Source: a virus
DNA length: 64,000 bases
Direction: 5' to 3' (one strand)
Virus record (IMG/VR): IMGVR_UViG_3300009159_000056
Location: 19,992 to 83,991 of that record
Position numbers and translations under genes: made by a program. The notes beneath the pieces are model-generated. The model did not search any database. It saw nothing but the letters and a program-made list of their open reading frames with translations, and was not told the DNA's origin. Within the stretch, counting starts at the first letter, position 1. Each line of letters opens with the position of its first letter. Positions 29,232 through 37,256 of the stretch are shown piece after piece.

Positions 29232-30968
29232 TTATCCAAACGGAGAACCGACGTCTGTTGCAGCATTACCTGTTCCTCCAGGATTATCTTGTATTAGTGT
29301 TTGAGCAAGATCTGGTGTTGCTGCTGTAACAGCATCTGCAGAAGGTAAACCACTAAAATCACCATCTAAACCACTAGCACTAGTAGCTAAGTCTTTAGCA
29401 GCATTCCCAGCATCTGAAACTTTAGAAAGATCAGCTTTGTCTGCTAGATACGCTTTAATTTGAGCATCTTGCTGGGCTGGCGGTTCTGGGTCAACTGACT
29501 TCTTCATTTCTTTTTTCTTTAATGCAAGCAATGATTGGTTTTTAGTATAGTCGTTCATAGCAGCGCCAACTTTACCAACATCTAATACTGATTTAGGTAA
29601 ATGGCTTCCTATAACGTTACCGATACCACCAGCAAGTCCTGGTATAAGTTTGCTAGCTAACTTGGTAATAGATTTTAAATCTACTCCACCACCCAACACT
29701 TTCTTAAGACCATCAGCTGCTACACCTTCTAATCCTTTTGATAATGTACCTGCTATTTTATTAATGTCTCCAGGAGATAAAGTACCGCCTTGGGCTAACT
29801 TCGACATTACAGGAGCTAATCCTGATACTAGTTGTGCAGCCGACGTTGCATGAATATGATCTTGAGCAGATGCGTAATGAGGTTCGCTACCACGAAGAGT
29901 ATATGTTATTGTATTAGTTATAGGATCTTTCCACTGGATATAACCAGGATATGGTTCTCTGCCGAGAGCATGATATTGCTGAACATGAGTCGAAGGAGCT
30001 GCTATAGAAATTAATGTTTTTAAAGGTATACCGATCGCAGGATCGATCCTTGGAACAACTTGACTTATAACGTTGTTAAGTAAAGAACCATTTAATCCTT
30101 TTGGAGCCATCGCTACACCTGCGAGGGCAGAACGTAATGGACCTTGAAGGTTTGCTGGTAGAAGACCACTATTTAAAACGCCAGCTAAAGGTCCCATGAT
30201 ATTTTTCAACCCAAGATTTTTAGCAAGCTCGCCAATAGCTCCTTGAATACCACCACTTAATAGTTTAGCAATACCACCAGGACTAGTCATACTCATTATT
30301 TTTTGAACTTGGGAAAATCCATCAACAGCGTCTGGGAGTACGCGACTTAACTTGTCCGGATCTACCTGTTTAACGATATCTAACACATCGCTCTTGTCTT
30401 CTTTCTTAGCAGATGCGGTAGTAGGTTTCTTAGGCTCTTTTAATTTATCATCGACTGCTATCTTATTATCAACGCCAGTCGCTGGCGTGTATGTAGCAAT
30501 TGTTTTATATCCATCCTCATTGTTAATTTTATTAATATCGATTTTACTACCATACAAATTACTGAAAGGATAATTAGGTGTAGGATCGCTGAAGTTTTGA
30601 GCAGCTCCAGGTATGCTACCTTTTTTGATATCGATTTCTGGTATACCGTCAGTAGTTGTTCCTTCTTTTGGATCACCAGCTTTACCAAGGCTTCCAGTAA
30701 TGATTGGTAGCTGACAATCTCTGTCAAACCACTCTCCGTATACCTTTGATCCTTTAACTAACCCAAGAGGCGTCGTACCGATTTTACCGTAAGCAGCAGA
30801 AGTAATTGGTTGCATTGGGATAGCCCAATGAAGATCGGTATCTTTGATATTTTCTTTATCATCTTGTCTACCGATAATACGGATTTGCACACGTCCTGAT
30901 TGATCAGGATCATTTATGTTAACTACTTCAGCTATCCATTTATCCCAGCCAAAATCTCTTTCTGTCAT
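29232..30968 (-). CDS. gp5-like baseplate hub OB-fold protein lacking lysozyme
   Basis: In this 578-aa protein residues 1-110 fit the gp5 N-terminal OB-fold: 'WDKWIAEVVNINDPDQSGRVQIRIIG', 'LHWAIPMQPITSAA', 'VKGSKVYGEWFD...PIITGSLG'. No T4-type lysozyme signature was found in the remainder. That part is Gly/Ala/Leu-rich with a conserved-looking 'HVQQYHALGREPYPGYIQW' segment near residue 330. It overlaps the gp27 stop. It is probably the hub protein that carries the spike, with the needle encoded separately. Confidence 0.75.
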   Translation of the reverse strand: MTERDFGWDKWIAEVVNINDPDQSGRVQIRIIGRQDDKENIKDTDLHWAIPMQPITSAAYGKIGTTPLGLVKGSKVYGEWFDRDCQLPIITGSLGKAGDPKEGTTTDGIPEIDIKKGSIPGAAQNFSDPTPNYPFSNLYGSKIDINKINNEDGYKTIATYTPATGVDNKIAVDDKLKEPKKPTTASAKKEDKSDVLDIVKQVDPDKLSRVLPDAVDGFSQVQKIMSMTSPGGIAKLLSGGIQGAIGELAKNLGLKNIMGPLAGVLNSGLLPANLQGPLRSALAGVAMAPKGLNGSLLNNVISQVVPRIDPAIGIPLKTLISIAAPSTHVQQYHALGREPYPGYIQWKDPITNTITYTLRGSEPHYASAQDHIHATSAAQLVSGLAPVMSKLAQGGTLSPGDINKIAGTLSKGLEGVAADGLKKVLGGGVDLKSITKLASKLIPGLAGGIGNVIGSHLPKSVLDVGKVGAAMNDYTKNQSLLALKKKEMKKSVDPEPPAQQDAQIKAYLADKADLSKVSDAGNAAKDLATSASGLDGDFSGLPSADAVTAATPDLAQTLIQDNPGGTGNAATDVGSPFG

Positions 30969-32200
30969 GATACACCCTTTTCAAGATTACCCTTCAACAG
31001 CTCCATTACGCATGTATATCTTGGTCGTTCTCCAGCACCACCAATTTGATGGTGTATTCTAGAAACGAGGAACTTACCTGACAGTAAAGGATCCGTATCT
31101 TTATTACTCGTTGTGCTTACTTTGTTAGGGATGGCGGCGTCAACCATATCACCAGCTTTTAGATTAGCGTCACCATATACTTTAATCTTCATAGCGTTCT
31201 GCATTAATGCTGCAAGGAAAGCTTGCTGATCAGCTGTTTGTTCTGGGATAGTTGTCACTGGTCTTTGTGAAGTATCAACAGGTATTACTGCTTGTGGTGG
31301 GATCTTAGGATTAAAATATTTCGATTTAAATTCAGAAGAATCATAAGATCCAGTTCCACCAGTTTTATATTTGGTTGCATCCGTATCGATGTCTTTAGTT
31401 TTATAAGTATGTGTTCTCACATCAAATGAAGATACTCTTCTCTTACCGCCAGTTGCGATACGATCAGTTGCGGAAAACTGCTTGGGTACTTCATATGCTA
31501 GAATGTTATTATCTGTCTTGTTCATCATGCTACTGTTAACAGCGTCTGACTGTTGGAATTTTTTTACGACTTCACCATTGAATAATTTCTCGATAGTAGT
31601 GAACTTAAACTTCTGATTACCACCTGATCTGGTTTCGAAAAATACGAAGCTAGAAGATTTATTCTCATTAGAAATACCACGGCGTCTCACTACATCAGTA
31701 GCCTTATATGGGTTTTGATGACTGATGATTATCTTCTGTTTACCCTTAGTTTCCTCTACTTCGATTTCTTTCTCACTCTTCATAAAGTTTTTATGGATAT
31801 CTTTTACCATATCAGAAATGGTAGAGTTAAAGCTTTTCTGGATGTAATTAGTTTTAGAATGAAGAGCTTCCTCTGACACTACCTTAAGAGTGTACATCTT
31901 AGATTTCTGTGAGCCAGAAGATTTAAGATCGTCGAGCGCATGTAGGGCGAACTTGTATTTCGCTGACTCTCCACCAGGAGCTTTAAATGATAACTCAACA
32001 GTTTCGTCGCCAGTCATTTTTAATTGGCCAAGCTGATCGTCCGTATCAAGAACAACAATATCGCCTATGATACCAGGAGTGAAGATACTCTCGAATATAG
32101 AAGCTGAAACAAATGATGATGCAAGATTCAGTTTACCTCGTGATGAGGTGACTGAGAATGAGTCAATGATAATATCACCTGGATTATAACCTTCAGCCAT
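30965..32200 (-). CDS. 27: Baseplate hub protein gp27-like
   Basis: This 411-aa protein is close to T4 gp27 (391 aa). The opening GDIIIDSFSVTSSRGKLNL...SASIFESIFTPGIIG is typical of gp27/gpD-type hub proteins. It is followed by 'YTLKVVSEEALHSKTNYIQKSF' and a C-terminal 'FLVSRIHHQIG...RYTCVMELLKGN'. It is expected to form the trimeric ring between tail tube and gp5 complex. Gene order gp53-gp27-gp5-like supports this. Confidence 0.85.
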   Translation of the reverse strand: MAEGYNPGDIIIDSFSVTSSRGKLNLASSFVSASIFESIFTPGIIGDIVVLDTDDQLGQLKMTGDETVELSFKAPGGESAKYKFALHALDDLKSSGSQKSKMYTLKVVSEEALHSKTNYIQKSFNSTISDMVKDIHKNFMKSEKEIEVEETKGKQKIIISHQNPYKATDVVRRRGISNENKSSSFVFFETRSGGNQKFKFTTIEKLFNGEVVKKFQQSDAVNSSMMNKTDNNILAYEVPKQFSATDRIATGGKRRVSSFDVRTHTYKTKDIDTDATKYKTGGTGSYDSSEFKSKYFNPKIPPQAVIPVDTSQRPVTTIPEQTADQQAFLAALMQNAMKIKVYGDANLKAGDMVDAAIPNKVSTTSNKDTDPLLSGKFLVSRIHHQIGGAGERPRYTCVMELLKGNLEKGVS

Positions 32201-32203
32201 TTA

Positions 32204-33112
32204 TTACTTCAACAACCTTGTTAATTCGTTGGAAACTCTCATAGAATATGAACTGTCAAGAACGTTTATAGATCTCTTTTGTTCGTTCTTTTCTTTCTCA
32301 TAATCATAAATCGATACTGCACTCCAGTAGATATTCTCATCAAGAGATATGTTATTCGCCACTACTTCAGTGGTAGCAAATCCTAATTGAGCGCCGCTTT
32401 CTCTACCCTTCATAATACTGTACACTTCAGAAATTTCTATTGTGCTATTAGCTAATGATATGCCAGAAATATGCTGTAGTGTCAAATATGTAGAGTTAGC
32501 TAAAAGGACCTGACCTTTGCCAGTATATTCTTCATTCTCATCAAAAATTATATCTACAATTTCGTTTGGTTTAAAATCTACGAACCCAGTACCGAACTCC
32601 GTAGCGACTGCATGATATTTTCTAACAGTATTAGTATTAATAACCCAATCCTGCTGTACTCTCTGATAACCTGCAGGGCTGCTGCTCATATGATAATATG
32701 GTTGCCAATATCTATGAACGTTGTTGGCTAGAACACCATATTCAGAAACCGATATTTTCTCTTCGTTCTCGTACCAGTTATTTCTGTAAAACATAGTTTT
32801 AGATTGAAGATCATAGATATTTGTGTTGTACTTTTTGATTATGACGTTATGGAAATCTCTTTCGCTAAGATACCAATCAGTATATGGATCTGTTACCTTG
32901 TTGCCAAGATATAAAACCCAATCCATATACTGGTCGTTGTAATATCTATCAGCTAGCTGATCTGGGCGCTCGTCCTCTGACAAATCATACTTATAAAACA
33001 GGTATGGGTTTTTAAATGCATCCTGTGTTACAATTGCTCTTTCTGTTATGTTAAGAACCAGAGCATCATTGTAAGTAATGAGGGGGAATTTAGCGAAATA
33101 TTTCTCAGCCAA
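32204..33112 (-). CDS. 53: Baseplate wedge subunit gp53-like
   Basis: In this 302-aa protein the N-terminal about 130 residues carry the gp53 pattern: 'FPLITYNDALVLNITERA', 'YKYDLSEDERPDQLADRYYNDQYMDWVLYLGN' split over two strands, then 'PYTDWYLSERDF'. This LysM-like region holds wedges together in T4. T4 gp53 is about 196 aa, so the C-terminal about 100 residues are extra. Overlaps the preceding gene by 8 nt. Confidence 0.85.
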   Translation of the reverse strand: MAEKYFAKFPLITYNDALVLNITERAIVTQDAFKNPYLFYKYDLSEDERPDQLADRYYNDQYMDWVLYLGNKVTDPYTDWYLSERDFHNVIIKKYNTNIYDLQSKTMFYRNNWYENEEKISVSEYGVLANNVHRYWQPYYHMSSSPAGYQRVQQDWVINTNTVRKYHAVATEFGTGFVDFKPNEIVDIIFDENEEYTGKGQVLLANSTYLTLQHISGISLANSTIEISEVYSIMKGRESGAQLGFATTEVVANNISLDENIYWSAVSIYDYEKEKNEQKRSINVLDSSYSMRVSNELTRLLK

Positions 33113-34061
33113 ACAAAGCTCCTTTCGAACGTAAAGAATTATTTTCCATATCTTCTTTTAACCAGTATTCAATTTCAAGGAAGTTAATGTTAATTTGAAC
33201 TAGCGTAGGAGCATTAGTATTTTTAAAGAAAGATGGTTGTCCACCAACAGCAAAATTCACATCAAGTGATTCTATAACGCATGGTTTAAATCGATATAGA
33301 AACGTCTCATCTGGATATAAATTAATGATTGCCATGTTTGGATATGTTAATAGAGTACCGCCAGCGTTTCCAGACATAGCAGGTAACATATTAGATCTCA
33401 GTGTGTCTATAATTTCTTTTACAGTATTAGATTCTTCTTCATTATTTGGTGCCAGTTTCCAAGAAAAACTGTGTTTCTTAAATGCAGGAGCTTGAAATAA
33501 TACTGTAAGGAATGGATTTTGAGCAAGACCACCAAGCTGGAGCGCCTGTGCAGGATCTATACCTGCAGCTGCCGTTAATCCTCTAGTAGCTTGAGCTACA
33601 ATTCCTGCAGCGGCTCCACCAGCTGCTCCCATCGCTGCAGCGCCTATAGAACCACTACTACCCACACCGTTTCTACCTGCTAATCCGCCTTCAATAGCAG
33701 CGCCTACTGCTGCGTCAGAACCTACAGGTGCGTATTGCACCTGTGTATTGTCACGTAATTCTGTTGGTACAGGCAAACGAATACCACCAACTGCTGAAAG
33801 AAATGGCTGATTGAAAATAGAACGACGTTGATATTCGACAAACTGAATCGCTATATATGCATTACGATTAGCAGATGGGTCAACAAGATCCGCCGGAAAC
33901 ATCAAGTTACCTAGATACTTAGATTTTGATGTAGCTTCTGGTGTTTTTAAGAAGGCTAGTTTTGCAGCTCCTACGGCTGCTAAACCACCAACAATAACAG
34001 CTTGACCGAGGTCAGATTTTACAAATCTTCCACCTTTAACTAATGCAGAGGCGATTGTCAT
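33105..34061 (-). CDS. Baseplate tail-tube cap protein, gp48/gp54-like
   Basis: In this 318-aa protein the C-terminal half has the tube-cap features: 'FKKHSFSWKLAPNNEEESNTVKEIIDTLRSNMLP', 'NLYPDETFLYRFKPCVIESLDVNF' and 'QININFLEIEYWLKED', which resemble gp48 of T4-like phages. The middle (residues about 120-180) is Gly/Ala-rich. These proteins nucleate the tail tube on the hub. It is the first gene of the minus-strand baseplate operon, with a CATAAATA box upstream. Confidence 0.75.
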   Translation of the reverse strand: MTIASALVKGGRFVKSDLGQAVIVGGLAAVGAAKLAFLKTPEATSKSKYLGNLMFPADLVDPSANRNAYIAIQFVEYQRRSIFNQPFLSAVGGIRLPVPTELRDNTQVQYAPVGSDAAVGAAIEGGLAGRNGVGSSGSIGAAAMGAAGGAAAGIVAQATRGLTAAAGIDPAQALQLGGLAQNPFLTVLFQAPAFKKHSFSWKLAPNNEEESNTVKEIIDTLRSNMLPAMSGNAGGTLLTYPNMAIINLYPDETFLYRFKPCVIESLDVNFAVGGQPSFFKNTNAPTLVQININFLEIEYWLKEDMENNSLRSKGALFG

Positions 34062-34071
34062 ATGTTTATCC

Positions 34072-34079
34072 TATAAATA
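34072..34079 (+). promoter_or_regulatory. T4-type late promoter (TATAAATA) for the plus-strand head/tail operon
   Basis: Exact consensus on the plus strand, 28 nt before gp4. It lies in a 46-nt divergent gap with a second late box on the other strand. Confidence 0.75.
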
Positions 34080-34088
34080 TCTTTTTAC

Positions 34089-34096
34089 TATTTATG
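34089..34096 (-). promoter_or_regulatory. Putative late promoter box (CATAAATA) for the baseplate operon
   Basis: One mismatch to consensus on the minus strand, 27 nt before the gp48-like start. It nearly overlaps the plus-strand box at 34072. Confidence 0.6.
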
Positions 34097-34107
34097 ATTG
34101 GTGTAGG

Positions 34108-34566
34108 ATGGCATACAAAACATATCATGGTTATTTCAAACCAAAACATCCAGAAAAATACAAAGGCGACGCCAACAATATTATTTATCGTTCACGTTGG
34201 GAAAGTTTAGTTATGAGTAAGCTAGATGAGCATCCGGATGTTATTTGGTGGCAAAGCGAAGAAACTATTATCCCGTATAGATCTCCCGTAGATGGTAGGG
34301 TACATAGATATTTCCCTGATTTTCTTGTCAGGATGAAAGATGCTAATGGTAAATTTAAAACGATATTAATTGAAGTTAAACCATACGCTCAAACACAGCC
34401 GCCAATCATCAAAGAAGGTGCATCTAAACGAACCAAAAAATACATAACGGAAGTGTGTACGTATGGTATAAATAGTGCTAAGTGGAATGCAGCTCGAGAA
34501 TACTGCAAAGATAGGCAGTATGAGTTTATGATCATGACCGAAAGAGAATTAGGAATCAAATTTTAA
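34108..34566 (+). CDS. 4: Head completion protein gp4 (PD-(D/E)XK-like)
   Basis: This 152-aa protein aligns by eye with T4 gp4 along most of its length: 'GYFKPKHPEKYKGDANNIIYRSRWE', 'DVIWWQSEETIIPYRSPVDGRVHRYFPDF', 'ILIEVKPYAQTQPP', then 'YGINSAKWNAAREYCKDR'. The E..., D (FPDF) and E-V-K residues match a TnsA/PD-(D/E)XK nuclease core. gp4 is needed to complete filled heads before tail joining. It is first in the plus-strand operon. Confidence 0.9.
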   Translation: MAYKTYHGYFKPKHPEKYKGDANNIIYRSRWESLVMSKLDEHPDVIWWQSEETIIPYRSPVDGRVHRYFPDFLVRMKDANGKFKTILIEVKPYAQTQPPIIKEGASKRTKKYITEVCTYGINSAKWNAAREYCKDRQYEFMIMTERELGIKF

Positions 34567-35174
34567 TGGCAGCTTACATATTTCAATCGTTAGCTAAGAA
34601 GGGTAAAGCCGAAGGCGTTACTCCTAACACGACAGCTGCAGCCAGAGCTTGGTACAGAAACGAAGCTTCCAAATTAGTTTCCAGAAACGTAAACAAGAAC
34701 CGTATGATGAACGATAAACAGAACATCGTTAATCAAATTACAGGTAATGATGTCGGTAAGATGTTTATGTTCTTCTATGATCCTAAGCATAAGGCGACGC
34801 TACCATACTACGATATCTTCCCAATGATATTTCCTATTGGGTTTCAAGAAGGCGGCTTCCTTGGTATCAATCTCCATTATCTTCCTCACTATCTAAGAGC
34901 TAGATTAATGGATGCTCTATACACTACAGCTAACAACAATAAATATGATGAAACGACAAAATTAAAACTATCATATGATATGCTTAATGGTGCTGCTCAG
35001 TTTGGACCATTTTCCGCTTGCCTCAAGAAGTATCTTTGGGATCATGTGCAGGGTAAATTCCTATACGTAGAGCCAACAAACTGGGACACAGCGTTGATGA
35101 TGCCACTTGAAAGATTCCAGAAAGCGCCAAACTACAAAGTGTTCGGCGATTCAATAGCAAAAATTAGAGGTTAG
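34566..35174 (+). CDS. Conserved T4-superfamily virion assembly protein, unknown
   Basis: This 202-aa protein has a distinctive core, 'DVGKMFMFFYDPKHKATLPYYDIFPMIFPI' followed by 'GGFLGINLHYLPHYLRARLMDAL', that I associate with conserved cyanophage-type T4-like proteins of unsettled function. It starts 1 nt before the gp4 stop (TAATG) and precedes the tail-tube-like gene. A head or tail assembly role is inferred from neighbours only. Confidence 0.65.
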   Translation: MAAYIFQSLAKKGKAEGVTPNTTAAARAWYRNEASKLVSRNVNKNRMMNDKQNIVNQITGNDVGKMFMFFYDPKHKATLPYYDIFPMIFPIGFQEGGFLGINLHYLPHYLRARLMDALYTTANNNKYDETTKLKLSYDMLNGAAQFGPFSACLKKYLWDHVQGKFLYVEPTNWDTALMMPLERFQKAPNYKVFGDSIAKIRG

Positions 35175-35177
35175 TAA

Positions 35178-35894
35178 ATGCCTGGATTTAACATCAACGC
35201 TTTCCAAACAGATATATCGAATCATGGTTATCTGCAAACTAATAAATTTATAGCTGCATTTAGTTCTCCCACATGCATGCAAGGTGAGACTATTGATGGT
35301 AGAAGCGCTATTGATACAGAAAGATTAATTCAAGTTAGAGCTGAATCAGTTAAGATTCCAGGAATCGCATTGTTACAAGCTGATATTAATAGATATGGTC
35401 AGGGTCCTACCCAAAAAATGCCATTCAATGCTCGTTTCACAGAAAATGCTATTACGTTTATTTCTGATCGAAACGGTCAGCTCTACAAATATTTCTATGT
35501 ATGGCTGAATAAGATATTCGATACTTCTGGTACTACAGGACAATCAAACCAAGGTGCATCATACGCAACAGAGTATAAAGACAACTACGCAACAGATTTG
35601 CATGTGTACATTTATGATAACGCTGGTAATCAGGTTAAAGAAATCGTTATGTACAAAGCTTACCCTGAATCTATGAACGATATTAACCTTAGCTGGAACG
35701 ATAACAGTCAGCTGTTGAAGGTAACAGTAAGTTTTACCTTTAGAGATTGGGCGATGATTGGTGTTTCGAATGCTAGAATCGGTACAGACACACAACCAGC
35801 TAGAACTAACAAAGTTACTACATTTGCTGGTCGTCAGGGCGGAGCAGTTACTCCTTCTTTAACATCATTAAACTCAAGAGTGAGACAACCTTAA
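35178..35894 (+). CDS. Tail-tube-fold protein (gp19/gp54 family)
   Basis: In this 238-aa protein the segment 'VKEIVMYKAYPESMNDINLSWNDNSQLLKVTVSFTFRDW' resembles the T4 gp19 end 'TKEIEIKGLWPTNVGELQLDWDSNNEIQTFEVTLALDYW'. The N-terminus 'GYLQTNKFIAAFSSP' resembles gp54/gp19 'RNNMFSCVF'/'RPNLFQVEI' openings. It is larger than gp19 (163 aa). A baseplate tube initiator (gp54) or a tube protein are both possible. Located between gp4 and gp26 genes. Confidence 0.7.
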   Translation: MPGFNINAFQTDISNHGYLQTNKFIAAFSSPTCMQGETIDGRSAIDTERLIQVRAESVKIPGIALLQADINRYGQGPTQKMPFNARFTENAITFISDRNGQLYKYFYVWLNKIFDTSGTTGQSNQGASYATEYKDNYATDLHVYIYDNAGNQVKEIVMYKAYPESMNDINLSWNDNSQLLKVTVSFTFRDWAMIGVSNARIGTDTQPARTNKVTTFAGRQGGAVTPSLTSLNSRVRQP

Positions 35895-35912
35895 TTATAA
35901 CTGGAGAATATT

Positions 35913-36620
35913 ATGTCTTTACCTAAAATTGAACATCCTATTTTTAAAATCAAAGTTCCATCTACTAAGAAAGAAATTAGATTTCGACCATTCCTCGTTA
36001 AGGAAGAGAAGATCCTTCTTATTGCTAAGACGAGCGAACAAGAAAACGATATTCTTTTAGCGATTAAGCAGGTCGTCAATAATTGCGCAATAGATGATAT
36101 TGACGTTGATAAGCTAGCCCTGTTTGATGTTGAATATTTGTTCTTGAAGATCAGAGCACAATCAATCAACAATATAATTAATGTTACATACAGAGATAAC
36201 GAAGACGGAACCGATTATGATTTTGATATTGATCTAAATGATGTTATTGTTAAATTTCCATTAGAACAAGAGAAAACTATAAAGTTGTCAGGAAAAGCTG
36301 GCTTGATAATGAAGTATCCTGAAGCTAGTTTGTATGAAGACAAAGAGTTTTTAAATTCTGGTGAAGAAGTGTTCTACCAATTGGTATTACGCTGCATCGA
36401 AAAGTTCTATGATGAAGAAACAGTTTACGATGTGAAAAACTATACGTTGCAAGAAGTATCAGAATTCGTTGATAATTTAGATGTGAAGAGTTTTGATAAG
36501 GTACGAGACTTCATTGTCAATCAACCAAAACTAAACTACATTATCGAATACACCAACAAGATGAAAAACAAGAGAAAGATCGAGCTTACTACGTTAACAG
36601 ATTTTTTTACATTGCGCTGA
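35913..36620 (+). CDS. 26: Baseplate hub assembly protein gp26-like
   Basis: This 235-aa protein (T4 gp26, 208 aa) shows the T4 baseplate-protein pattern: 'RFRPFLVKEEKILLIAK..EQENDILLAIKQVVNNC', 'LALFDVEYLFLKIRAQSI' and 'VYDVKNYTLQEVSEFVDNL'. The gene ends in a run of seven T's read as TTT TTT, followed four codons later by TGA. This is a canonical -1 slippery site (see separate entry). gp26 acts in hub assembly with gp51 in T4. Confidence 0.85.
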   Translation: MSLPKIEHPIFKIKVPSTKKEIRFRPFLVKEEKILLIAKTSEQENDILLAIKQVVNNCAIDDIDVDKLALFDVEYLFLKIRAQSINNIINVTYRDNEDGTDYDFDIDLNDVIVKFPLEQEKTIKLSGKAGLIMKYPEASLYEDKEFLNSGEEVFYQLVLRCIEKFYDEETVYDVKNYTLQEVSEFVDNLDVKSFDKVRDFIVNQPKLNYIIEYTNKMKNKRKIELTTLTDFFTLR

Positions 36621-36793
36621 GTCACAATACTCTAGAGAATTATTATACAACTAATTTTTCTTTGATTCAGCACCATAAATATTCTATAAGTGATATTGAA
36701 AATCTTTTGCCATTCGAGCGTGACATTTATGTTGAAATGTTAATGAATCATCTCAAAGAACTAGAAGAACAAAAGAGAAATCAAAATGGCTAA
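36602..36793 (+). other. Predicted -1 frameshift extension of gp26 (gp51-like tail)
   Basis: T TTT TTT at 36602-36608 is in the 0 frame as gaT TTT TTT ACA. Slipping back one base reads on as YIALSHNTLENYYTTNF..., ...DIENLLPFERDIYVEMLMNHLKELEEQK, with no stop until TAA at 36791-36793. The segment of about 61 codons has no ATG with a ribosome site at its start. It overlaps the holin start by 8 nt. The 'LPFERDIYVEML' block looks like a conserved helical motif. The gp26-gp51 fusion and the analogy to tail-assembly chaperone frameshifts (lambda G/GT) are inferences. Confidence 0.65.
36674..36681 (+). promoter_or_regulatory. Possible late promoter box (CATAAATA) upstream of holin
   Basis: One mismatch to TATAAATA, about 105 nt before the holin start, inside the frameshift-extension region. 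It may be chance. Confidence 0.3.
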
Positions 36794-37256
36794 ATTCGGC
36801 AAATCGATAATGAGCGATGATATGGTGGAGATTTCGGTTTCTCCACCATTTAACTCACAACCTCAACCAACACCAGTAGCAGCTGCCCCTACAACAGCTG
36901 TTCCTCCGCCACCGCCTCCTCCTCCACCACAACAAACAGCAAGTTATAGTAGTTCTTCCTCTGTAGAATTTACTCCTATGAGTCCGGAGAAGGCAGAAGA
37001 AAGCTGGGTTAAATCTATGTGGAGACCAGCAATGGGTTGGCTCTACATGCTTATCTGTTTGATGGATTTCGTTATCTTTCCTGCAATCGCGATGTTCTTA
37101 CCAGTTATGCTTAAAGGTATTGGTATCACGATGCAATATGCAGCTTGGCAAAGCTTAACATTATCTAATGGTGGATTAATTCACATGGCGTTTGGTGCCA
37201 TCCTTGGTGTTGCTGCTTACGGTAGAACCCAAGAGAAAGTAGCGAGCAAACAATAA
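36786..37256 (+). CDS. Putative holin (3-TM type) with Pro-rich N-terminus
   Basis: This 156-aa protein has about 70 Pro/Ser/Gln-rich residues first, including a nine-Pro run. These are followed by three hydrophobic stretches: 'WLYMLICLMDFVIFPAIAMFLPVML', 'MQYAAWQSLTL' as a weak one, and 'GGLIHMAFGAILGVAAYG'. 'WRP..GW.YM' and 'FGAILGVAAYGRTQEK' fit the 3-TM holin family seen in T4-like phages. It probably forms inner-membrane pores at lysis. It precedes a large peptidase-containing gene. Confidence 0.75.
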   Translation: MAKFGKSIMSDDMVEISVSPPFNSQPQPTPVAAAPTTAVPPPPPPPPPQQTASYSSSSSVEFTPMSPEKAEESWVKSMWRPAMGWLYMLICLMDFVIFPAIAMFLPVMLKGIGITMQYAAWQSLTLSNGGLIHMAFGAILGVAAYGRTQEKVASKQ

